A DNA stretch of 64,000 nucleotides. Source: Parabacteroides timonensis (GTDB lineage Bacteria > Bacteroidota > Bacteroidia > Bacteroidales > Tannerellaceae). Below are positions 18,501 to 24,869 of this stretch, piece by piece (position 1 is the stretch's first letter; every line of letters starts with the position of its first letter). The notes beneath the pieces were generated by a model. That model saw only the letters and a list, made by a program, of their open reading frames with translations. It did no database searches and was not told the origin of the DNA. The DNA lies in the NCBI RefSeq assembly GCF_900128505.1, contig NZ_LT669940.1:1088883-1152882 (forward strand). Direction: 5' to 3'. The translations under genes were made by a program, and so were the position numbers.

Positions 18501-20981
18501 TGTTTGCTGGCGACTCTTTATGATGCATCGCTCGATAAACTGTATCTCAATGACTGGGACTTCAGATTGAATTATCCTCGTTTTACGCCTGACATACGGC
18601 ATAATATGATTGTTCATGGCCATTCGATCTGGATGTATAGCAGTTTCCCTTATTCTGCCAGTTCTGCACATGGTTTTAGCTGGAATGACTTTAGTTATAT
18701 GCGTGTTCCTCTATGGCGTGTTCCGTATGCCGGTCTTAGTTTCAAGGAAAAAGTAACAAGCCGGATGAAGAAGGCTACAAACGTTGAGATTGCAGATGAA
18801 ATCTCGGTGGATAATGGTTTTGATTTTGGGGACGGAACTTCTGTGATGGCTATAGCTGAATCTTCATCTCCTCTTGAATTGGACGATAGTTCTCCGTATG
18901 TTCCCCTCCGTGAGAACTTTGTAGAAACTGCATTTTTCTATCCTTCTCTTCGGACGGATACGAATGGAGTTGTCAGTATCGCGTTTACGCTTCCGGAAAC
19001 GCTGACTGAATGGAAATTTATGGGGCTTGCTCATACATCTACTATGGATTATGGTTTTATAACCGCTAAAGCGAAAGCTGTTAAGTCATTTATGGTGGAA
19101 ACAAATATGCCGCGTTTTATCAGGGTGAATGATGAGGCGGTTATCAGTACGACAATTACCAATATCTCGGAAAAAACGGCTCAGGGGATTATCCGGATGG
19201 AATTGATAGTTCCGGAGACCCGCGAAGTCATATCGACTCAAAAGCGGACGTTCAATGTTGATGCCCATCGTACAATGGCAGTTTCGTTCGATGTGAAAGG
19301 GGATGATAAATATTCGGCTTATATTTGTCGGATTGTTGCCGAGACTGATGGGTTCAGTGACGGAGAGCAACATCTTCTTCCGGTTTTGTCAGATAAACAG
19401 TGGATGACAGATGCTATATCCGTCCAGTTGAATGGAACGGATAATAAAACGGTTGCATTGGACGGTTTGTATAACGACGATAGTAAAACGGCAATTCGTA
19501 AGCAACTGACAGTCGAGTTGACAGCTAATCCGGAATGGTATGCCGTACAAGCTCTTCCAATGATTGCTGAGGCGGATAACGATGATGCTTTATCGTGGGC
19601 AACTGTTTTTTATGCCAATTCTTTGTCTGATGCGATTCTCAATATCAATGCTGATAATAAGACGGCTGTTTCCCGTTTACGTGAATTGCAGTTACCTGAC
19701 GGATCATGGAGTTGGTATAAAGGTATGCGAGGAAATGATTATGTTACCTACCAAATAGCGGAGATGTTTGCCCGACTGCAAGCGATGAATATATCTGTAG
19801 AACCTGTGAAAGATATGTATGATAAAGCTTTGGACTATTTAGCTGATCGCTGGATGACTACTTACAGGCAAATGATAGCAGAGGAAAAGAAAGGAAAAAA
19901 GGATTTGATGCCGGACGGACAATCCATCAATTATTTATACATCTGTGCACTGGATAAACAAGCTGCTTCCCAAATTGAAAAAAAGGCCTGTTCGTACATG
20001 ATCGATAAACTTGAATCCGGGAAATCTGATTATACGATTTACGAGAAAGCCCGTGTAGCTCTCATACTATATGAGGCTGATAAACAAGCAAAGGCAAAAG
20101 AACTGGTACGCTCTATAAAAGAATATACTGTGGCTACAGATGAAATGGGACGTTATTTCGATACATCTAAAGCAACCTATTCCTGGAACAGTTTCCGTAT
20201 TCCTACACAGGTCGCTGCAATCGAGGCTATATCCCGCATAGACTATGATTCCGTCATGATAAATGAAATGAAGCAATGGTTGTTGAAACAGAAACAGGTG
20301 CAAGTATGGGAGACATCTGTTGCTACTGCCGATGTGGTGTATGCTTTTCTTTCCGGCAGTAAAAAAAGCATATCCGGAAACAGTCGTGTAAAAGCAAAAA
20401 TAGCAGAGAAGGAAGTGGTGACTCCTAACGATACGTTGGGGTATGCCAGTCATACGTTTTTCGGAAAAGAAGCAGAAGTTCGGGAGATAGAGATCTGTCG
20501 TTCCGGTGCAGGTATGGGATGGGCCGCTGTATATGCACAATATATGGAAGATATGGGAAAGGTTCGGAAGGCAAAAGGAAATGGTTTAAAAATAACCCGC
20601 ACTTATAGTAAGAATGGAAAGACTGTTTCTCCGAAAACAGAGTTGCATGTGGGAGATGAATTAACGGTACAGCTTACGGTGAAGGCTGACCGAGACATGG
20701 ATTTTATACATATCACGGATTCCCGTGCCGCCTCTATGGAGCCTAAAGAGAAATTATCCGGTTATGTTTTTTCCGATAATATCAGTTATTATCAAGTGAT
20801 AAAAGATTCTTCTATCGAGTTTTTTATAGATAAGTTTCGTAAAGGCACTGTTCAGTTAGAATATAAGATCTATCTGGATCGTCCGGGAGTTTATCAGACC
20901 GGAATAACGACTGTACGATCTGTGTATGCTCCTGAGTTTACAGGGTATTCAGGAAGCACGGTTATTGATGTACAAGAATAG
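15525..20981 (+). CDS. Alpha-2-macroglobulin-family protein without a thioester
   Basis: An 1818-residue secreted protein with a signal peptide (FLLCLLVLYTVSFRTVAQ). The first 330 residues are helical. Macroglobulin beta domains follow, with the MG2 motif KKISLFTDRALYRPGQIVYVAGW near residue 540. The A2M domain (FVETAFFYPSLRTDTNGVVSIAFTLPETLTEWKF) is near 1133, and an alpha-alpha toroid domain lies around 1350-1650 (LRELQLPDGSWSWYKGMRGNDYVTYQIAEM). The GCGEQ thioester motif is absent: the expected place reads EADNDDALSWATVFYANSLS. Bacterial A2M proteins trap or sense proteases in the envelope. Thioester-less forms must work without covalent capture. The gene stands between a truncated propeller and the lipoprotein at 21006, with which it may be co-transcribed. 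Confidence 0.88.
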   Translation: MKKNRLFRVFLLCLLVLYTVSFRTVAQSYEQMWEQVEMMEQKQLPKSAVGEVQKIYDRASREKNVPQLMKAWLTKASLHIDVTPDSLPGELDRLKKWAIEETDPVHQAVLNNLLGYYILDTGKRDEAAIDSAISYFRLSLQNPEILATQPAGSYRPMTVSAKLSETYYNDNMFQLLASQAITRLKGYWIVDPALRTKIETEVLAIHDRLISYYKQQGMRDALLLSLLDKLYMEGYDVGRGGVGEKLRLKQERVVDLLKQWTVEFADSPVCGEVYNQLAVRYDAMGDYVAKLQVAQTGLEKYPQSPSCRDLKEQVAEVLTPRFNADIPFAYPGMDVDFKIHYRNLSGFTVELYRMDLTPTSSVLAGGEIHSSVVKKYGRLVDSRHYQLAETPDYKETDTLVHYRFPTEGIYVVKSIPDGNPAYTAYGRAYVSTLQAVLLDLPDGKQEITVVDKLTGHPVVGTEVAYYRVDQGGGFRLIETHPTNNKGCVTLVPPKEENWLGINVRKPEADYMEITYAERSVHRYNGNTKPGEQKKISLFTDRALYRPGQIVYVAGWVYGQQGDSTYVLPATESEVILRDANRQEIGKLNLTTDSLGSFSGNFVLPETARPGEFELAVKDGDSRYIRVDEYKRPTFDVIFHPYRSSYQMGDTLLVTGEVKTFAGVPVGECELSYKTVRSQNEFWRISGSETILETGKLLTNADGSFELPVFLRKPDDFNTNDPGRYYTFNVTAQVINKVGEMESNSLSLPVGLQSLALRIRGLRSKVAREKRDSMEILATNLSGQLVKSQTVCVVYSLDEAGRKRDEVWRDTIETQRMFVPHELLKLPAANYRMEVAAMDEQGRLCSASQDFVLFSLSDRRLPIASPEWFYQDGTTFYGEQPVNLYVGTSEKDVCLFYDVFCGKKRIHSERMTLSDEIRPFSYVYKPEYGDGITVNFAFMRKGVFYSKQVKITRPCPKKELKLQWKTFRDKLLPGGEETWELRIMSPAKKAADACLLATLYDASLDKLYLNDWDFRLNYPRFTPDIRHNMIVHGHSIWMYSSFPYSASSAHGFSWNDFSYMRVPLWRVPYAGLSFKEKVTSRMKKATNVEIADEISVDNGFDFGDGTSVMAIAESSSPLELDDSSPYVPLRENFVETAFFYPSLRTDTNGVVSIAFTLPETLTEWKFMGLAHTSTMDYGFITAKAKAVKSFMVETNMPRFIRVNDEAVISTTITNISEKTAQGIIRMELIVPETREVISTQKRTFNVDAHRTMAVSFDVKGDDKYSAYICRIVAETDGFSDGEQHLLPVLSDKQWMTDAISVQLNGTDNKTVALDGLYNDDSKTAIRKQLTVELTANPEWYAVQALPMIAEADNDDALSWATVFYANSLSDAILNINADNKTAVSRLRELQLPDGSWSWYKGMRGNDYVTYQIAEMFARLQAMNISVEPVKDMYDKALDYLADRWMTTYRQMIAEEKKGKKDLMPDGQSINYLYICALDKQAASQIEKKACSYMIDKLESGKSDYTIYEKARVALILYEADKQAKAKELVRSIKEYTVATDEMGRYFDTSKATYSWNSFRIPTQVAAIEAISRIDYDSVMINEMKQWLLKQKQVQVWETSVATADVVYAFLSGSKKSISGNSRVKAKIAEKEVVTPNDTLGYASHTFFGKEAEVREIEICRSGAGMGWAAVYAQYMEDMGKVRKAKGNGLKITRTYSKNGKTVSPKTELHVGDELTVQLTVKADRDMDFIHITDSRAASMEPKEKLSGYVFSDNISYYQVIKDSSIEFFIDKFRKGTVQLEYKIYLDRPGVYQTGITTVRSVYAPEFTGYSGSTVIDVQE

Positions 20982-21005
20982 TTTAATACAAAATTTGACT
21001 GCTAT

Positions 21006-21821
21006 ATGATGAAAAACAAACTTTTTTATTATTTAATAGCAATTGCATGCTTGGGGTGCCAGCATAAGGAAGGGAATAAGGAGCAGATATCTTATTTACT
21101 CAAACAGGATACTGTAAATAAGTCCTCTGTCGCAATGGTTCCGGATGAGAGTTCCTTTGAAATGAGATTATATGCAGAAGTTCTCCCTGTAACAGAGGAT
21201 AGAGTGTATTTTACAATATATAATCATTTGGACAGAGAAGCTGTCTTCGGTGATGATGTGAAGATTGAGTATTATGATACAATCACTTCTACTTGGGTGA
21301 ATACTTATCCGGAGAATGCTGTTTACACCTTGATGGCTCATCCTGTACCTTCTCATGGATATTGTGATGGCAACGCTTTTCTATATAAGCATGAACCAGG
21401 AAAGTATCGGATTGTAAAGACAATAGATAAGGCAAACCAATCTTATTTGGTTATCGGTAATTTTTCTCTTTCCAATACGCATGAGATTGCTCAAATATAT
21501 AAGGAGCCGGATTGGGGTCCCGTTCAATATAAGGATGGTTATGAGGCATTGGATATGTTTATTAAAAAAAATACATATTATCCTGCTGCATTAAAAGGAT
21601 CCGGCTTGAAAGCGGTAGTGGTTTGTGAATTAACTATTGACACATTGGGACGAATACAAAAAACTAAAATATTGAGTAAAAAAACGAACCTTCTCTTTGA
21701 AGAACAAGCAATAAAGTTAGTTGGAGAAATTCCGGGAAAATGGCAGCCCGCTTGTGATAGTCATGGTCGTTATCCGGACAAATATGGAATTTTTGTGAGA
21801 TTTGACGAAGGCAGTAAGTAG
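21006..21821 (+). CDS. Lipoprotein with Ig-like N-terminal part and TonB C-terminal-like domain
   Basis: A 271-residue lipoprotein (signal ending LIAIACLGC, about Cys18). Residues about 45-150 look like the bacterial Ig-like domain of Bacteroidetes (SSFEMRLYAEVLPVTEDRVYFTIYNHLDREAVFGDDVKIEYYD). The C-terminal 90 residues resemble the TonB C-terminal domain: YYPAALKGSGLKAVVVCELTIDTLGRIQKTKILSKKTN, then LFEEQAIKLVGEIPGKWQPA. A normal TonB has one membrane helix and a Pro-rich spacer; both are missing here, so it cannot span the periplasm. It follows the A2M gene by 24 bases and may work with it. The function is not known. Confidence 0.7.
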   Translation: MMKNKLFYYLIAIACLGCQHKEGNKEQISYLLKQDTVNKSSVAMVPDESSFEMRLYAEVLPVTEDRVYFTIYNHLDREAVFGDDVKIEYYDTITSTWVNTYPENAVYTLMAHPVPSHGYCDGNAFLYKHEPGKYRIVKTIDKANQSYLVIGNFSLSNTHEIAQIYKEPDWGPVQYKDGYEALDMFIKKNTYYPAALKGSGLKAVVVCELTIDTLGRIQKTKILSKKTNLLFEEQAIKLVGEIPGKWQPACDSHGRYPDKYGIFVRFDEGSK

Positions 21822-21841
21822 ATTTTAATTTGTGATCTTAT

Positions 21842-21871
21842 TTTGTTTTATCCATCAAATGAGTACTTTTA
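21842..21871 (+). promoter_or_regulatory. Candidate promoter of the PUL2 sigma gene
   Basis: TTTG (21842-21845), 18 bases, then TACTTTTA (21864-21871), one base from TAnnTTTG, with the ATG 49 bases downstream. Spacing matches the Bacteroides housekeeping promoter. Confidence 0.5.
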
Positions 21872-21919
21872 CGCATATTTTATTGAGCAAACCTGTATCC
21901 GTATAAGGGAGATTGAGGA

Positions 21920-22462
21920 ATGGATTTCGAGAACTTTTATATAACATGGTATTCGCGTGTTAAGCACTTTGCACGCGACTATGTACTTTCTGAAGAAGAA
22001 GCGGAGAACATTACACAAGATGTTTTTCTTGATTTCTATCAAAAGAGAGATTCGCTTGATTTCCATATAAATGTGATAGCCTATTTGTTTACGTCTGTAA
22101 AAAACAGGTGTATTGATTACCTGCGACGTAAACTATTGGAGCAAGAAGCAGCTTCGAGGATGCAGGAGGATTTTGACTTGTCCTTCCGTATGAAGTTCGA
22201 TTCTTTGGAAGCCTTCGATATGGACGGACTTTCGGAGGATAATATAAAGAATATAATAGAAAAGGCACTTAACGCACTTCCCGAACGGTGCCGGGAGATA
22301 TTCATATTAAGTAAACTGGAAGGAAAAAAGCAGAAAGAGATAGCAGAAGAACTGAATGTGTCTGTAAAAACCATTGAAACACAGATGACTATCGCTTATA
22401 AAAAGTTAAGAGAGGAATTAAAAAACTATTTACCACTATTGATATTTATTTTGTCCTTTTGA
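21920..22462 (+). CDS. ECF-type RNA polymerase sigma-70 factor (PUL2 regulator)
   Basis: A 180-residue ECF sigma with region 2 (WYSRVKHFARDYVLSEEEAENITQDVFLDFYQKRDSLDF, then NVIAYLFTSVKNRCIDYLRRK) and region 4 (LNALPERCREIFILSKLEGKKQKEIAEELNVSVKTIETQMT). The C-terminal hydrophobic tail (NYLPLLIFILSF) is usual in Bacteroidetes PUL sigmas. The partner FecR gene lies downstream at 23742, but an AlkC-like gene is placed between them (22484-23623), which is unusual. The sequence is clearly different from the PUL1 sigma factor. Confidence 0.93.
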   Translation: MDFENFYITWYSRVKHFARDYVLSEEEAENITQDVFLDFYQKRDSLDFHINVIAYLFTSVKNRCIDYLRRKLLEQEAASRMQEDFDLSFRMKFDSLEAFDMDGLSEDNIKNIIEKALNALPERCREIFILSKLEGKKQKEIAEELNVSVKTIETQMTIAYKKLREELKNYLPLLIFILSF

Positions 22463-22483
22463 TAAGGCGTAAAAATTAAAAAT

Positions 22484-23623
22484 ATGGCAGAACCTTTTAA
22501 AAACATGTACAACGAGCAATTTTTCGATAGATTTACGAAAGATTTGAAACTTGTTATCAAAGATTTTGATGCTCGTGAGTTTGTATCCCAAATAATGGAT
22601 AATGAATGGGAAAACAGAGAGCTTAAACAACGTTGTATGCACATTACAACAATTCTGAAAAAGTTTTTACCGGCAGATTACAAAGAGGCGATCGCCAAAA
22701 TACTAGAACTGTTGGATTATGTAAAAAATACACAGCCTGATTTTTCAAAAATAGACGATACGAAGTTTGGTTTAACATTGGAGTATGGTCCGGTTTTAGA
22801 TAATTATGTAGAACAATACGGATTGGACGATTACGAAACCTCTGTTAAAGCGATAGAAAAAATCACCCAGTTTACAAGTTGTGAATTTTCTGTTCATCCT
22901 TTTATTATAAAATATCCGGATGAAATGATGCAGCAAATGTTAGTTTGGTCGAAGCATGAACATTGGGGAGTAAGACGGCTTGCGTCAGAAGGTTGCCGTC
23001 CGCGTCTTCCCTGGGCGATGGCTTTGCCGAATTTGAAAGAAAATCCTGCCCCGATCATACCAATTCTGGAAAACCTTAAAAACGATCCGGCGAGATTTGT
23101 GCGCTTGAGTGTTGCCAATAACTTAAATGATATAGCGAAAGATAATCCCCAAACGGTGATCGATTTGGTGAAAAGATGGCAAGGAGAGTCGAAGGAAGTG
23201 GATTGGATTATCAAACACGGTAGCCGGACACTTTTAAAACAAGGTAATCCGGAGATGATGGAACTGTTTGGCTTTAATTCTACTGCAAAAAGTATCCGCA
23301 TTGAGAATTTTCAAATTTCAATACCCGAAGTTAAAGTTGGAGACTCGTTGGAGTTTAGTTTTAACTTATTGAATAATAGCAATAAAAGAACCAAAATACG
23401 GCTTGAATACGGAATTTACTACCAAAAAGCAAATGGAACGTTGACAAAGAAAGTCCACAAGATCAGCGAAAAGGAGTACGCCGAAAATTCTACAACACAA
23501 ATTACTCGAAAACACTCTTTTCGCGTGGTAACAACCAGGAAACTTCATCCCGGACTTCACCAGGTTGCTGTAATAATCAACGGGAATGAGTTTGAAAAGT
23601 ATGATTTTGAGCTGATTGAGTGA
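22484..23623 (+). CDS. alkC: AlkC-like DNA alkylation repair glycosylase with C-terminal Ig-like domain
   Basis: A 379-residue protein. Residues about 1-255 are HEAT-like repeats of the AlkC/AlkD non-base-flipping glycosylases (MYNEQFFDRFTKDLKLVIKDF, then WENRELKQRCMHITTILKKF, CEFSVHPFIIKYPDEMMQQM, HWGVRRLASEGCRPRLPW, RFVRLSVANNLNDIAKDNP, VDWIIKHGSRTLLKQGN). The final 110 residues (IENFQISIPEVKVGDSLEFSFNLLNNS to the end) are beta-rich and match the Ig-like domain described in AlkC enzymes. The family excises 3-methyl purines from alkylated DNA. It has no signal peptide, so it acts in the cytoplasm. It begins 21 bases after the sigma stop, and a terminator follows at 23673-23709, so it is probably co-transcribed with the sigma gene. 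Confidence 0.85.
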   Translation: MAEPFKNMYNEQFFDRFTKDLKLVIKDFDAREFVSQIMDNEWENRELKQRCMHITTILKKFLPADYKEAIAKILELLDYVKNTQPDFSKIDDTKFGLTLEYGPVLDNYVEQYGLDDYETSVKAIEKITQFTSCEFSVHPFIIKYPDEMMQQMLVWSKHEHWGVRRLASEGCRPRLPWAMALPNLKENPAPIIPILENLKNDPARFVRLSVANNLNDIAKDNPQTVIDLVKRWQGESKEVDWIIKHGSRTLLKQGNPEMMELFGFNSTAKSIRIENFQISIPEVKVGDSLEFSFNLLNNSNKRTKIRLEYGIYYQKANGTLTKKVHKISEKEYAENSTTQITRKHSFRVVTTRKLHPGLHQVAVIINGNEFEKYDFELIE

Positions 23624-23672
23624 TAAATACGGCATACAGTAATTAGTCTTTCCGGGAAAATTAAGAAAAATG

Positions 23673-23709
23673 AAAAAATAATCAGATTTCTTTAGGGGGA
23701 TTATTTTTT
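23673..23709 (+). terminator. Terminator after alkC, before fecR of PUL2
   Basis: AAAAAATAATC (23673-23683) pairs with GATTATTTTTT (23699-23709), giving an 11 bp stem with a T-rich 3' arm. It may partly separate the sigma-alkC transcript from fecR. Confidence 0.6.
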
Positions 23710-23741
23710 CTGTTCGTTTACTATATAAAGAACAGTGAATA

Positions 23742-24725
23742 ATGGATGAAAGAATCATAAAATATTGCCAGGGAGTATTACCGAAGCAGGAACAGGATCA
23801 GCTTTTAAAAGAAGCTTATAATGATCCTGAACTGAAATCTCAAATCATAGACTATCAACATTTGCATAGTCTGTTGGAGTTGGTTCCGGAAAAAATAGAT
23901 GCGCAGCAGGGATCTGAAAGATATGGTAACTTTAAGAGGCTTGTGAATTCCCGCAAAAGAAGAGTTTGGCTGATCTCGTTCAGCCGGTATGCAGCAATAA
24001 TTGTGATCGCCTTTGTGTCTGCTTGGATGTTGGCATCTTACGATTTCTCCGGAGATGTCACAAACCGGCAAGAGTTAATCGCTTTTCAGCAGGAATTAGT
24101 CGTTCCGGCCGGACAGCGTGCAGAACTTACATTGCCTGACGGTACGAAAGTCTGGCTGAATGCAGGTTCTAAATTATCCTATCCTTCTTTTTTTGGAAAG
24201 GAACGGAAAGTTTTTTTGTCGGGTGAAGGTTTTTTTAATGTGAGTAAAAATGAAAAGGTACCTTTCATTGTCTCTACCCGGACGATAGATGTCAAAGCTC
24301 TGGGAACTCAGTTCAACGTATTCAGCTATCCGGAAAGTAATTATACCGGCGTTTATCTTCAGGAAGGTTCTGTGAAAGCTTACTTTCCCTCTTCCGAGGC
24401 TGAAGGTGTGATCCTTTCTCCGGAACAGTATCTTGTTCAAAAAGGAAAACAGTTAGTGCTCTCTACAATGGACCCGGATGAATTATTATGGCGCGAAGGT
24501 ATTTATACGTTTAAAAGGCAGAAGTTGGGAAGAATCATAGAGAAGCTGGAGTTGTATTATGATGTGAAGATCGTTGTGAAAGATCCGGAAATATTGGATT
24601 ATGAATATGTCGGGAAGTTCCGTCAAAGGGATGGGGTGATGGAGATTCTTCATCTGATCCAACGGATACATAATTTTAAAATCAAAAAGAATGATGAACT
24701 GAATCAGATAATACTGAGTAAATAA
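23742..24725 (+). CDS. FecR-family anti-sigma factor (PUL2)
   Basis: A 327-residue FecR protein with a cytoplasmic N-terminus (IKYCQGVLPKQEQDQLLKEAYN), one membrane helix (about 82-100, YAAIIVIAFVSAWMLASY), and the periplasmic FecR domain: VVPAGQRAELTLPDGTKVWL, NAGSKLSYPSFFG, FLSGEGFFNVSKNEKVPFIV and STRTIDVKALGTQFNVFSYPE. A C-terminal DUF4974-like part follows (GRIIEKLELYYDVKIVVKDPE). It regulates the sigma factor at 21920 and is expected to receive the signal from the STN domain of the SusC that follows. The gene begins 33 bases after a terminator, so it may have its own promoter. Confidence 0.94.
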   Translation: MDERIIKYCQGVLPKQEQDQLLKEAYNDPELKSQIIDYQHLHSLLELVPEKIDAQQGSERYGNFKRLVNSRKRRVWLISFSRYAAIIVIAFVSAWMLASYDFSGDVTNRQELIAFQQELVVPAGQRAELTLPDGTKVWLNAGSKLSYPSFFGKERKVFLSGEGFFNVSKNEKVPFIVSTRTIDVKALGTQFNVFSYPESNYTGVYLQEGSVKAYFPSSEAEGVILSPEQYLVQKGKQLVLSTMDPDELLWREGIYTFKRQKLGRIIEKLELYYDVKIVVKDPEILDYEYVGKFRQRDGVMEILHLIQRIHNFKIKKNDELNQIILSK

Positions 24726-24759
24726 AAAGAGTATTAACCTTTAAATCTAGTATGTATGA
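24724..24759 (+). promoter_or_regulatory. Candidate ECF-sigma promoter of susC (PUL2)
   Basis: AAAAAGAGTATTAAC (24724-24738) overlaps the fecR stop codon, then 16 bases, then TATGA (24755-24759). It is identical in sequence and spacing to the block in PUL1 (9286-9251), with predicted transcription start near 24767. The susC ATG lies about 131 bases downstream of the first box. Confidence 0.55.
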
Positions 24760-24773
24760 GTCCATGAAGAATT

Positions 24774-24858
24774 AAAAAAAATCGGCAGATATTGGCCTAT
24801 CTACCGATTTTACGAAAAGTAAAACCATTTGTGTTCAAAAAATTAGTATTTACTTAAC
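24774..24858 (-). ncRNA. Candidate antisense sRNA opposite the susC leader of PUL2 (DonS-like)
   Basis: On the minus strand, TATCTTTG (24870-24863) matches TAnnTTTG and overlaps the susC start codon, so an RNA should begin near 24858. It runs leftwards into a hairpin, ATCGGTAGATA (24808-24798) pairing with TATCTGCCGAT (24791-24781), with one mismatch and a six-base loop. Eight U residues follow (24781-24774), so this is a strong intrinsic terminator in the minus direction. The 85 nt RNA would be fully complementary to the susC leader. It has the same layout as the candidate in PUL1 (9156-9231). The DonS family of Bacteroides is the precedent. The -33 region is weak. Confidence 0.55.
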
Positions 24859-24869
24859 AAAGCAAAGAT

